A stretch of 64,000 nt of DNA from positions 62,001-126,000 of the forward strand of contig LNKV01000070.1 of the NCBI GenBank assembly GCA_001465935.1. The letters are read 5' to 3'. The translations under genes and the position numbers were made by a program. The stretch comes from Clarireedia homoeocarpa. Taxonomy: Eukaryota; Ascomycota; Leotiomycetes; Helotiales; Rutstroemiaceae. This document shows, piece by piece, positions 13,286-24,400 of the stretch; within the stretch, counting starts at the first letter, position 1; each line of letters starts with the position of its first letter. The notes beneath the pieces are model-generated. The model made no database searches. It saw only the letters and a program-made list of their open reading frames with translations, and had not been told where the DNA came from.

Positions 13286-14104
13286 ATGTCCACATTCCAT
13301 CTCTTTCCGAAGCTGCCAAAGGAGATGCGGCTAAAGATATACGAGAACACATTTGAAGCGCGCATCCTCCAACTAGGTGTCGACGCAGGCGTCCCATTTC
13401 CGCCAGGACTAGAGCTTCTAGGAGCAAGCAGAGGGCCCACGAAACAGTTACATACGCGCCTTCCCAGCCTCTTTGCCGTTTGCAAAGAATCTCGAGATTT
13501 GTGCAAATTCATCTTCGTCGCATTCGGTCCAACATTTATCCATCCCAGGTTGGACACGCTATATATCTCTCTCTATGCGATAGGAAGGATGACACCAATT
13601 CAATTAGCAGGGGCCTGCAACGATAATGGATCGTCGACGTACTCGATTGCGGCATTCGATAAGGTTGCGATAGAATACGGTGTTAAAGACCTGCCAAAGG
13701 ATCTTGTAGCGTGGAAGGAGCAGCCGAAGACCTGGCAGGTCAGACATGGAATTAGGGTGTTTTGCGCGCCTGGGATGTGGCCGGCGACGGATTACGCAGA
13801 GTTCTTTAGGTGGTTCGGGGCGCCGAGAGAGGTATTACTTGTAAGTAATGGCGTTCTTAGATGGACTGGTGGCTTCTCCAAATTCGACAGTTGGCGGAGC
13901 ATTGAGCTAGTGGCTACAGAGATGGAAAACAGTGATCAGAAGAACTTGGTAGAGTTCCTAAAAGCACAACTGCCATTATCATTGACTGAAAGTATAATGG
14001 AATTTACGGTTGTAGATGCGCTTAAGCAGCATTTAGTTTGGTTGCGTTGTCCTTATAGATGGAATTCATTGCGCGATATGATGGAGAGATACTTGTATGC
14101 ATGA
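13286..14104 (+). CDS. 2EXR domain protein
   Basis: Single exon, 272 aa from the ATG at 13286. The start was chosen because the family motif follows immediately: TFHLFPKLPKEMRLKIYE, the 2EXR signature common in fungal proteins (aromatic residue, P-x-L-P-x-E-x-R-x-x-I/W-x-E). The remaining ~240 residues have no other domain I recognise; they include a pattern of aromatic and basic residues (for example EFFRWFGAPREVLLVS around residues 173-188) seen in many large-family 2EXR proteins. Such genes occur in tens of copies in Leotiomycete genomes and their function is unknown. An upstream in-frame ATG at 13232 would add 18 hydrophobic residues and seems less likely. Confidence 0.75.
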   Translation: MSTFHLFPKLPKEMRLKIYENTFEARILQLGVDAGVPFPPGLELLGASRGPTKQLHTRLPSLFAVCKESRDLCKFIFVAFGPTFIHPRLDTLYISLYAIGRMTPIQLAGACNDNGSSTYSIAAFDKVAIEYGVKDLPKDLVAWKEQPKTWQVRHGIRVFCAPGMWPATDYAEFFRWFGAPREVLLVSNGVLRWTGGFSKFDSWRSIELVATEMENSDQKNLVEFLKAQLPLSLTESIMEFTVVDALKQHLVWLRCPYRWNSLRDMMERYLYA

Positions 14105-14901
14105 TATTACAGAAGGATTGCAAATTCTGCTAGATGTGTAACATCTCTAGCTACCCAATAACATAGTAATGACTAGTAGGAGGGGAACGATTACAAAATC
14201 TTATACAACTAACCCCACTCAGCTCCGCAACGGGTACTTGGTTAATCCAAAAGTGTTTATGCTCCACTGTGCTCTGCACATTTCGATATAGTCGTGATCA
14301 ACAGTACAATCAACTACAGTCTTTATTTTGTTACTGAGTAGTCTCCTGAGAAATAAATAGTTAAAGGAAGTAATATATTAATAAAAATTTTGTAAAACTA
14401 ACACCAAAAAAATTTATGATTCCATACCTGTAGATTCGTGACATTCGTCTCGTGACACCGTATATCTCAGGACACAGAAACAGACTATAACGAATTATAC
14501 TGAACCGTACATGTAGATGTATATCTAGCCGGATCAACTGCCTCTTCATTGTGGATTGCTTAAGCAGCTGCTTAAGGCTGCTCAGGGCTTCTAGGAGTAT
14601 ATATAGGCTTCTTATTCTTCATGTAGATCTTTCTGTAGCTTAATATTCTAAAGCTTGAAATTGAGCCCATGTTGTACTACATCCCCAGTACTATATTGAG
14701 CCCCTTCATCCTGAGCCGGGGCTGTATACCCGTCATGAATCACACAGGTGTTATAAAAGTAAATATAGAAAAACGAAAGAAAATAAAATACCATTATAAA
14801 CAAGAGCTTCTCGACTTGACTAGACATGTTCGAGTTTATGGCAGTTCTTCAGAAAGGAAATCATGTATAAGCTTTAATGAGCGAAGTTCTTGATAGATGC
14901 A
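14105..14901. other. AT-rich spacer before the hAT-like element
   Basis: No coding evidence. A small palindromic block near 14561-14580 (GCTTAAGCAGCTGCTTAAG) is the only structured sequence I noticed. The stretch resembles old, mutated repeat sequence. Confidence 0.4.
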
Positions 14902-14909
14902 AACTTGTA

Positions 14910-15682
14910 CAGTGTAGGAATTAGTATTTTCAGTATTTTGTATACGCCCCATTATAGTGAGACGTATTGATTCTTGAGGATATATTCCAGTAATTAGTAT
15001 TATATTCTATACCACTGATAATATACAGTTTCAGTTGAAATACTACTAATATTAGCAATATACTGAAATACTGGAATGCTCGATGGAATATAAAGCCTTT
15101 AGCTGATTGCTTTTGGCTAGTTGCCAATACCAGTACTGTGACGATTCGTACGGAATCGTACACGTAGTACATTAGCCTAGCCAGGATGTTTCTCTACAGG
15201 GCATCGCNTATTGATTCTTGAGGATATATTCCAGTAATTAGTATTATATTCTATACCACTGATAATATACAGTTTCAGTTGAAATACCACTAATATTAGC
15301 AATATACTGAAATACTGGAATGCTCGATGGAATATAAAGCCTTTAGCTGATTGCTTTTGGCTAGTTGCCAATACCAGTACCTCTTAAGGGAGAAAACAGG
15401 CTAGGGAAAGAGAAAGCAGGCCGGGGAGAAAGAAAGCAGGCCAAGGGGAGAGGGAAGAAGCAGGGCTTCTTTCCCTAGCTTCACAATTACCTAATCAGGA
15501 AGTTCAAATTCCTGAACTCTTAGGAATGTACTACATTCCGGTAGTTCAGTATATCCTCAATATTACTAATCTTGGCGAATACCTACGTCTGTATGTGATA
15601 TCGAATTCCTACGTACGTACGTACATATATGATCCTCAATATCAGCCACCGTATTACTGATCGTACACTAATCCCTACACTG
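14910..15682. mobile_element. Non-autonomous hAT-like transposon with 8-bp target duplication
   Basis: The left end reads CAGTGTAGGAATTAGT and the right end, reverse-complemented, reads CAGTGTAGGGATTAGT: 15 of 16 bases agree, and further matches (CAGTA) follow. The bases directly outside are identical, AACTTGTA at 14902-14909 and AACTTGTA at 15683-15690. Terminal inverted repeats starting CAG plus an 8-bp target-site duplication is the hallmark of the hAT superfamily. The 773-bp interior has no transposase frame, so it would depend on an enzyme supplied elsewhere. It contains a 172-bp direct duplication, a 17-bp palindrome (15523-15539, GGAATGTA-C-TACATTCC) and a TACG repeat near 15611. Structure is directly visible; superfamily is inference from the ends and duplication length. 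Confidence 0.8.
14965..15380. repeat. 172-bp direct duplication separated by 72 bp containing one N
   Basis: Copy 1 spans 14965-15136 and copy 2 spans 15209-15380. They have equal length, and I see a single difference (T versus C in the AAATAYYACTAAT part). The only ambiguous base of the window, N at 15208, sits immediately before copy 2. This could be a true internal duplication of the transposon or two overlapping contig ends joined without being merged. Confidence 0.9.
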
Positions 15683-15690
15683 AACTTGTA

Positions 15691-18219
15691 ACTGTAGAAA
15701 TTGCTAAAAATGGGGATAAAGGGAAAGATCAAATGCGTCTGTGGCGTCGTGACCTCTTTGTGCGGCGAACGTTATTCTCGTTCTTTGATTTTTGTTCCTC
15801 AAAGCACGCATGTTTTTGACGTATTTTGCCCATTTTCATCCACGAAGGTGAAAAGATTCGGGTGGGTTGTTCTGAGTTGTGTGCTTCTCCTTTAATCGTT
15901 GCTGCCAGAGAACTATCGGATCTTAGACTTTCCTCTTCTAACTTTAGATTCAACCTTCAACTAGAGATTATAGGAATGAAACTGCTGACAGCATCTTGTA
16001 ACGAATTAAACTAGCCATTTCCGCCAGTGTTAACCTATCATTATGAACGACTTATTGGAAGGTGTTGTAGTTCAGTTAACCGATAATATTTCGTGCTCGT
16101 GGTTGAAGGAGATCTTGGAGTGACATTTGGAAGTAGTGTTGAAAGGAGATAGTGATGCTTGGGTATTTCAGCGCGGGGTCTCTCGTATGCGTGAGGGAGA
16201 GCGGGGCCAATGAAGGCATATATGGCCGGAGTGCTCTCGCTAATAGCTGTTGAGAACGGTGCGGGCCTCCAAACCGTGGGTGTATAGTTTGAGACGTAGT
16301 TCGGAAGGGAGGTTGAGGAAGAGTTGGAAGATGGTTGAGGAGTTAGGATGAAGGAGGAGGAGCAGAGACATGGTAACGGGCCGCGGCAAAGATGATGGTT
16401 TTGATGATGAGCACACTATCGTGAAATTAACTTCTATTGATATCTAGAGAATATTGGTACTGAACTTAAAATTTCTACCCATCAAGGTACCCTATGATGC
16501 CGCAGCATTAGTTTTGGGGATTGGTGTCGCGGGTTTATTGATAAACTTTCTTGTTCCATTTTTTCGATACATGTCGGAGAAGGTGACTTGTATGAATCCT
16601 TCGAGGAAAGCAAAATAATCTGTAATTCTGTGGAGGTAGAGTGAGATATCTTTTTAAATATCTCAAGGTTTGAAGAAAATATCCTGCGACGGATGTGTCA
16701 AAGTGATATCTAGGAGTTGGTAACCCAGTAGGTACTTCTGCCAAAGGAAATGGCCATAATGAAAAGTACAAAGACCTAGTTGTCATCCTTTCATGAACTC
16801 AGGGCTGGGGATTCATACGTTCTCAATGGCATTGGGGCAGAACGATTTATTTTTAGAGAATACAAAGAACCTTGACGATAGACTTCTATAATACCTCCTT
16901 GTTCTTTAATCTGGTGGCTATATTTGGTTGTTTCGAAGGTTCTTCATTGCTAGATGAGAACAATGGCTCAATACTGTCTGAACTAGGATATTCGTACACG
17001 AAGATTGATGCGTAACAAAACTCCAAGTCGAGGAACATATCACCGAGAAACAGAGGACTCATGGACAATCTCAAACATTCGCTATCCTAAGATGCAACAT
17101 TTCCCTGGGGGATGAATGAACTTTTGGATTCTAGCACATTTTGACCGCGTTCAATCCCCTCTACTCAATTCATTGTTAGCCACAAGTCAGATGTGCACTC
17201 TATTGTGCAAGAAAGAACAGCACACCTATTCTGGTGTCGGCAGTCATAAGGATAATTAAGCTTCTTACCTATTACTATGCTACGAGATATGACTCCGTAT
17301 GTATAAGTCGAAATGCATTGTTCAATGATTTCTAATTCGCGGGATCTGCTTTACATTAAAGAACTGTTGCTGTCAAGTCACCATCCGGGCCATCCCTAGT
17401 GAGTTACAGACTTTTCTTATGTCTAGAAGAGGATCTATGCCGCTGAGTTCTATCAATTGCAGGACACACAAGGCTAGGCCAGATAGACAACGTCGAACTA
17501 TTGGCGCTCTAACCCTTCTTGGAATATTTTGTGCTGGGAGTAATGATTTGGGTATCCAAATATAACGTTGTCAACCTTCCCGATGGTAGGTTGGAGCTCC
17601 CAATAGGCCATTCATGGTTATACATTGAACAGATAAGCTGTGAGTTTACGAAGAAGTCTTCTAGGTCACCGCGCAAGTGATTGGGTGGCGATACTCAGAA
17701 CTGTGAAAATCCAAAAGTGACACCAGTCACGCTACTTCTGGAGGAGTGACTATTTGAGCTTATATTTTAGTTCAACAAGAACCCATAAATGACAGGCTCA
17801 CTTTCATAACATAATCTTACATTCTTGTGGGCGTCTGAGTTTTGGGAGCATTGAGTATAATGCTGCATTGTCTATCTATCTATCTATTTAACCTAACGTG
17901 TAAATAGAACATCTAATCACTCGTGAACAGTTACCAAAATTATCATTAATGATCATAACAATGCTCTATAAATGTCCAACTTCTACAAATCATTGTCTTG
18001 ACAAGTGAACAATGATTCACAGCACCATGAGTTTATCTATAAAGCTCAGGCTTAGGTCTCTTCAACTCTCTGGTTCCGTTCCTGACATGTATTGGAGATC
18101 TCAAAGGCAGAGGCAAAATAAAAACGAAGTATCTAATATTATTTCTGATTGCTTCCGTAGTTTAGTAACAACAAAGATTACAACATATCAGCTGTTAAAT
18201 TTTACAGCATATCAACGAT
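15691..18219. other. Gene-free stretch between hAT-like element and pseudogene copy 1
   Basis: Frames are short and without motifs on both strands. A motif ACAAGTGAACAATGATT near 17999-18015 recurs near 19599-19615, upstream of the second pseudogene, so this end belongs to the duplicated unit. Nothing else supported. Confidence 0.4.
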
Positions 18220-18913
18220 ATGACTCCGCGGACAAGCTGGACATATTGGGAGAGCGCGATCCTGTTACTGGTCATTCATTGGCAAACCGAAGGAGGTAAA
18301 ATCCTTAAAAATTATCAGGAGATTGGCTCAGAAACAAGAAAATGGGTAGAAACTCTTAAACCACGGATGGAAACATTGGAAATACGTTCGAGCAGAATCG
18401 CACGTTCAGCCTGTATGCCCATAGAAAGAGCTTTTGATGCAGCTGCGGTCCGGAAGAGGTGGAATATCATCAAGAATGACTGAAGCTCGAGAGAAAGCAA
18501 TTCAAGCTCTTTTTGAGAATGTTTTACCATTTAAAGAGCTTTTAGAAAGAACTCATAATATCTCGATAAACTATACCATGCCTAATGAGCTTCCTGCATG
18601 GAAAAACACTCAGTTCAGACACACTGATAGGGGAATTATCTTCGAATATGCGGTCATCCCCAGGTATGATAAAGACAGACCCGTAGAGAGCGAGGACACA
18701 AATCTGACACAGGAGAATACAGTCTTCAAGCCAGAGCAATGGAACTCCCAAGTCCTACATAACGACTACTACGACAACAGGGCACTGTACCAAATTGACA
18801 CGTATGATAATCCTGTATCTACTATACAAGAGCCCGCAGCCTACGAACAGGGGCAATGGGACTTTTCATCCACTGTTACAGAGGATCCTGCAATTCCCAA
18901 GCCAGGACAATAG
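18220..18913 (+). pseudogene. Broken Myb/SANT-like gene, copy 1
   Basis: From the ATG at 18220 the frame reads WTYWESAILLLVIHWQTEGG, then KW and FDAAAVRKRWNIIKND, and stops at 18481-18483. The pattern W..WE.AILL, then AAVRKRW, resembles Myb/SANT-like DNA-binding domains of fungal proteins. The continuation EAREKAIQALFENVLPFKEL lies in another frame that runs from about 18470 to 18913, so one base has been gained or lost near 18470-18483. In the paralogue at 19775 the corresponding segment (YKWKYLQEHRSAFDEAINAV) is continuous in one frame, which supports a frameshift here rather than an intron; any intron at this place would be too short (<40 nt) and would remove the conserved RKRW. The C-terminal ~85 codons are Gln/Asp/Asn-rich. 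No function can be assigned beyond a probable DNA-binding ancestor. Confidence 0.6.
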
Positions 18914-19774
18914 ACTTTCATATTCCCAAGTGACCATCAAAACTAGAACAAGGCACCAAGCTAAGATGACCATTAGCGAATATTCAATAGACTCTAGTCA
19001 ATCTTACTATTGTCTAGAGCACCGAATATGATTCAGCTCGCACCAAATATTAATATCCTATGGAGTCGAAATAGAATAGACTGAAAATCGAACTATTTGA
19101 CTATACAATATAACCAAAATAAGACTTAAACTCATTGACAGCACTTCTGTAGCAGTATTATTTGATTGTCTCCCTGGGCTTCGGAACTCAAATTCCAAGA
19201 GCACACAGCCCCATAAAATGCACTGACGATATTCTATCTGGATCATTGCATCTTTAAGGTTCAGGGTTGGAGGAAAGGACTATCTGTGTGTTTCGAGTTA
19301 CGCTCAAGTTGACAGTAGGGCGGCAGAGATCATATATTGTGGGACTGCTGCCACCCCTTTTTTAGTTTAGCTTAGGCCACTGAGATATGTTCTGTAGTAT
19401 GAAGGACTGGCTCCTACCCAGATTTAGAAGAATATAGACTGCTTTTCCATCTTCTTTTGCCCCATATGGTATAGTGTCGTGTGACTATCCCCTCAGATCT
19501 CCTTCTACACGTCCTATTGTGATGCATGTACTATACTCTCACTTCGATCTCTTCACATTATGCAGACTACATGCCCCGTGATTGTTCTTTATACTAACAA
19601 GTGAACAATGATTTATGAGACCAGATAACTCTAAATTTACGTATTTTTCCCCCTTAGTTTTTTTCTTCCCCGAAGCAAAAGATCAAGGCCACTAGTAGAC
19701 TATCATCAATTATTGAAGAATAACCAGCGAAAGAATACCACGCAAGTGATATTTAATTGCATGCCTTCACCATC
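18914..19774. other. Spacer between the two pseudogene copies
   Basis: No coding frame supported. The sequence near 19599-19615 repeats the motif found just before copy 1 (ACAAGTGAACAATGATT), marking the start of the second duplicated unit. Confidence 0.4.
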
Positions 19775-20781
19775 ATGGTAACAAACGTGTGGACACACTG
19801 GAAGAGTGCAGTCCTCCTGCTTGCGATTGGTTGGTATACTATGAAAGGCCAGTTCGAACCAGATGGCGTTGAGTTGGCCCCAACAGTAGAGCAGTGGGTC
19901 TGAGTTCTCCAGCCTTCTATGAGACAAGAATCAAACAGACTGTAACGTCCTGCAAAAGGTAGAAAGCCATTCGATGAAAAATCGCTTCAGTACAAATGGA
20001 AATATCTACAGGAACACCGTTCGGCTTTTGACGAAGCAATTAACGCTGTCAACACTAACATTCTCATATTCAGAGAAAAACTAGAAGCCGAGGGCTTCAT
20101 TATATGCTATATATCACAACATAAGCTAACTGGAATTAACGATCCGCCGGAACCCTCAATGGCAATGGAGTGACCGTTGGCAGCACATACGAAGTGAAAG
20201 AATGGGCCCGCATCTCTTCAGAGATTCGAGTGGACCAACTACAGGAGATAGGAAGAAAAATAGAGAGGGAAAGAGCAGAAAGAGAGAGAATCTTTAAATC
20301 AGCTCGTGCAGAGGTTTTATATTGGAGTTCGCAAAACCCCGCGACTAGATCCATTAATGACAATGCTCCTAGGTGGCTGAAAGTCCTGGAAAATGCCTGA
20401 TATATACAGCATCTATGCAACAGTCTACTCACTCCCGAAGTATTGCTTCCTATCAGCAGAACCCAGCCCCGCCGCAGATTATGGTTCCTTAGCAGAACAC
20501 AGTCTTTTCCACCAGAGACCGCAATCAATACGACAGGGGCCATGGCTTACTAGCAGGACCCAGCCTATCAAGTATATCCCAATACCAATACCAATACGTA
20601 AGCGGCATGGAGTCCACAGAAGAACACGCCATTGAATGCAGCTTCCTAGCAGACCGCAGTCTGTCAATCATATCCTAATACTAATACCAGCACGCAAGTG
20701 CCTGAGAGTCAACAGCAGAACACATGCCGACAGCAGCCATCTGTATCGTGGCCCTCCTATTATTTCAAAGAAAATAGCTAG
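19775..20781 (+). pseudogene. Broken Myb/SANT-like gene, copy 2, with C-to-T type stops
   Basis: From ATG 19775 the frame gives WTHWKSAVLLLAIGWYT, parallel to WTYWESAILLLVIHWQT of copy 1, then is cut by TGA (19901) and TAA (19943) before continuing as KPFDEKSLQYKWKYLQEHRS. A following coiled-coil-like segment (QLQEIGRKIERERAERERIF, around 20240-20300) is in another frame. The 3' end is a Gln/Asn-rich 96-nt tandem repeat, open to the TAG at 20779 except for in-frame TAG/TAA codons at 20551, 20599 and 20647; the next repeat has CAA at the position matching TAA 20599. Stops arising from CAA/CAG fit C-to-T mutation such as repeat-induced point mutation. Clearly not functional as read. Confidence 0.65.
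20454..20742 (+). repeat. 96-nt coding tandem repeat, Gln/Asn-rich, about three units
   Basis: Units at 20551-20646 and 20647-20742 align along their length: both begin TAGCAG, contain TAT-CC-AATACYAATACC, and continue into ACAG-AGAACAC. A third, more degenerate unit begins near 20454 with CAGCAGAACCCAG and is one base out of register. The 32-codon unit encodes motifs like PNTNTNT and QQNT. It is the C-terminal part of pseudogene copy 2. Confidence 0.75.
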
Positions 20782-22432
20782 AATAGTACACTCTTAGATT
20801 TGTAAGCACAAGTAGTCTCCTAATTGCAATTAGTATGTATGAGAAGCACTACCCAACAACGTTCATTAGTATCTCTGCTGTGGGATAGCATCTGAGCATC
20901 TCCTTATAGCCAGAGCAGGAAGCTCGTACCAGCCTCAATCGGGCAGATTTATACGCGACTCGAGCCATATGTCACATGCACACATAACGCATTCATGAGA
21001 GCACCGTGCAGTTGTGAACCAAAATCTGCATTTGAAGCACTTCCATGAACTACTACTGCACTTGATGGAGCAATTGAAAAATACATATACCGAATTCGCG
21101 AAGAGTATCAAATCTGCACCTCTGACTTTCTGCTAATGCAATAATTTTGGATCCAAAATTTGAATTACTTTGTGTTTATTATGACGATTATTTTGAAGTG
21201 AACAGATTCACTGACGAATCAATGACTTATAAATCTGTGAATCAAGAATGTTTTGGATAATCTAGTAATATTGACCTAATTTGGTGATATGTCCTTTAAA
21301 CCCGGAGTCGAAGAAATCATCAGCACTTCTGGTACAACAATTCTAAATGGCTGTTCGCACATCGCGATAGCTAGACGTCATGTAGATACTATACCGTTGT
21401 TGATTGCCAAGTGAATAATTTAAAATGTTATGGATTTGTCTATAAAGCTTAACATATATCTCTTCTGTCTCCGCTAAGTTATCGAAGACAAGATTAATCC
21501 AAGGAGCCAAATATAAAGTATTATTTCTTATACGTTTAACTAGAATAAAAGGGAGCAATATTGTGTCTGATACATTTTATTGTATATTATCACAAAATAA
21601 TGCCGAGGAAAGCTTGTCCTAAATGCCAAGACTGGGAGGCTGGACTCTTTCTGATCTCTATTGACTAGTACACTGTGGCGGGCAAATTCCCCCCAGATGA
21701 AGGAAAATTAACCATAATTGTTCGGGAACGGACCGAAGTTCTTGATCCCTTCTAGAACAAGAAATCAAAGAGGCTAAAATGGTCTGGCAGGGAGAGCAGG
21801 GACTTGTTTGACGTGGCTCCAAGTGGTGTGGACACCAATCAGTACCAGTATAAATACGACCAAACAGCCCTCATCGTTGTATCAGTCCCGTAAGACGAAA
21901 GGGGCTTCTCGAACTTGTACTGGTCACTCGACATCGGGCAGAGCTGGGCTCGGGGGTTTGAACTCTAACCTAGCACGCAAAATTTGAAATTCAAACGTGT
22001 TATCTTTTGATATGAATAAAATTTGCTCAAACATGAAATCACAATGACGAAAACCTCAACCAATTATAGTCGCACGCGACCTAGCTCATTGAGACCATAT
22101 AGATAGAACCAGAGTATTCACGAGAGATGACTTTGAACACTTCTAAATCGGATTTCAGAAATTCGAAAAGCTTTTCTATTGCACCGCATCACACCTCTTC
22201 ATACTATCATATCATATGACCGACTATCTTTCTTTTCTGTTTTGAGAAGAAAGCCAGGAACAGTGTCTTTTCTTCTTGCTTTGCTGGTGACCATGACCCA
22301 TCTAAAGAAAAGTAACAAAAGCTTAGACTAACAACCATTGCGACGATATAAGCTGGAAAGGAAAAGAAAGGTAGGTAGACATCAAATTTTTTTTTTTTGC
22401 TTTGGCACAAAAATGAAGAATATCAGAAGCAT
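20782..22432. other. Spacer between repeat island and SUB2 3' end
   Basis: No supported gene. Around 21010-21120 a short plus-strand frame (HELLLHLMEQLKNTYTEFAK) may be another remnant of the degraded family, but I cannot extend it. The last 250 bases are likely the SUB2 3' UTR, with a poly-T run on the plus strand at about 22387. Confidence 0.4.
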
Positions 22433-24400
22433 TTAATCGGTCTTGGTGTATGCGGCAGAGTCGACACCTCCCTCGGGGTATTCTCTGTTCAAAGTTGTTA
22501 GTAACTCGAATGTTCCTTGCAAGGAATGAAAGGTGGTAACTTACGGAAGTGCGACTTCAAATCTCTTCTCAACGGCTTTAAGAACTTCTTGGTCTGCTTC
22601 ACTGCTAACGAAAGAAATGGCAAGACCCTTGGTTCCGAAACGACCAGCACGACCAACACGATGAAGGTACGAGTCGGCATCCGGTGGCAGATCATAGTTG
22701 ATGGCCAAGTTGATTTTGTTGACATCAATACCACGGCCAAAAACATCAGTGGCGACACAAATACGTTTGTTGAATTCTTTGAAGTCGTTGAAACGCTTAA
22801 TACTGTTGGTGTATTAGTAAGAGCTAACTCTGGGAGAAGATGGTAAGACGAACCGTTCCTCTTGGCTGACACCAGAATGGATTGCAACGGAAGGGAAGTT
22901 ACATTCGCGCAAGAGTTTGTCGAGCTCAGTTGCACGAATTGTACTCTTGACGAAGATGATAACTTGGTTGAAGGAAAGTTCGTCAAGAAGTTCGTTAAGA
23001 CGTCTGTTCTTTTCCTTCTCTTCCAACTTGATGTAGTATTGTTGAAGACCATAAAGAGTGAGTTTCGTCTCGTTGTCGATGTAGATTTCGAGGGGGTTTT
23101 GCATGAACTTCTTGCAGATAGGTCGAACCTCTTGAGAAAGGGTGGCACTGAACATCATGACCTGCTTCTGAGGCGGTGTAGCTCGGAAGATTTCTTGTAC
23201 GTCGCGACGCATATCTGTGCGGTCGTTAGGGAGTGGTCAACGATGCCATAGCAGCTGTACTTACCAATTTGATCTAACATTTTGTCACATTCGTCAAGAA
23301 CGAAAACTTTGACACTGTTGAGACGCAAGTACTTGTCGCGAACGAGGGCGTTTAATCGACCCGGGGTACCGACAATGATATGCGGGTGCGTTTCGGGGTT
23401 CTTCAACACCTCTACATCTTTGCTGATGGGAACACCACCGTAGAACACACCAATCTTCACATCTGGCATGAAATGACAGAAGCGCTGGTATTCGTTTCGG
23501 ATTTGGTAAGCCAGTTCGCGGGTGTGACACATTACAAGTACTGATGTTTCGCCAGCGACAACTTCGACTTGTTGCAAGGTTGTAAGAACGAAGACGGCTG
23601 TCTTACCAAGACCAGATTTGGCCTGGCAAAGGACATCTGTACCGAGAATTGCTTGTGGGATACAGACTTGCTGAACTGTAGTGATCGGGCCGAAGTTAGA
23701 TAAACGTATTCCAATAGTGAGTGAGGTGCAAGAAATCGCAACGTCCGTCCATCTACACAATGTACATCCACAACATGATACCCAAACAATCAAAGATCGA
23801 AGCGAAGCAGAGGCTGATGTTTGCCTTTGAAGGCGCAGATCGTCAACCTTGATAACAAACGCAACAATGAAGTCGTCGATGTCGAGTCAATCCTGGAAGT
23901 CTCTCGGCATGTCACTTTGTGCGTTTCTCCTGCATCTTGCCAGCAAGTCATATCGCTGCTTTATCTTGAGATTCTCGCTTTGCGCGCACAGTTGCCAACA
24001 ATCCGAATTTGTTTCGGGCCGGTAGAGACATCCCAGGACCACTCGTGACTTGCTGGAGGATTGACCAGAGAAGGTGTTCAAATCTTGCTTGCGAGATGGA
24101 CGGACGCGCTGCAAGGACAATATTGGAGCTTAGGGATGAAAGTTATGACTAACCCTCCGAAGGATGTTCGAATCCGCACCAGGAAATGGCTCGAAGAAGC
24201 TCCGGCTTCAATAAAAATTCGCGGAAACCAGTCGAATGAATACCAACATAACTGCCCTTCTTGGCCGCGTTTCCAGACACGGTCAGATTTCCAGAATCAC
24301 CCTTGACACCTCCATTGGCAGCAGCAGCTGGCGCTGGCGCCTCTGTCGTTGCAAGCTCCTCATCGGAGTAATCGATCAAATCTTCTTCGCCGGCAGACAT
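22433..24400 (-). CDS. SUB2: ATP-dependent RNA helicase Sub2 (UAP56), TREX complex
   Basis: Five exons on the minus strand: 24400-24154, 23675-23265, 23214-22854, 22802-22545, 22484-22433, total 442 aa, the usual family length. Residues 1-82 begin MSAGEEDLIDYSDEEL, the conserved Sub2/UAP56 start, and include the Q-motif region FREFLLKPELLRAI. Walker A AKSGLGKT is at about 101-108, the DECD box at 210-213, SAT at 242-244 and HRVGRAGRFG in the last third. DECD rather than DEAD separates Sub2 from Dhh1 and eIF4A. The protein unwinds RNA in spliceosome assembly and loads export factors within TREX in the nucleus. All four splice joins keep frame and motif continuity. Intron 1 is unusually long here (478 nt). 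It shares a 434-bp divergent promoter with RPR2. Confidence 0.95.
23676..24153 (-). other. Long first intron of SUB2
   Basis: 478 nt between GTTAGT (minus) and CTACAG, six to ten times the size of the other introns in this gene. I looked for C/D-box snoRNA motifs (RTGATGA with CTGA) on the sense strand and found no convincing pair. Several short frames exist on the opposite strand with no motif. Confidence 0.8.

Noticed and set aside
19840..19930. GTTCGAACC motif resembling a tRNA B box
   Set aside because: No A box at a proper distance and no cloverleaf could be folded. It lies in pseudogene copy 2.
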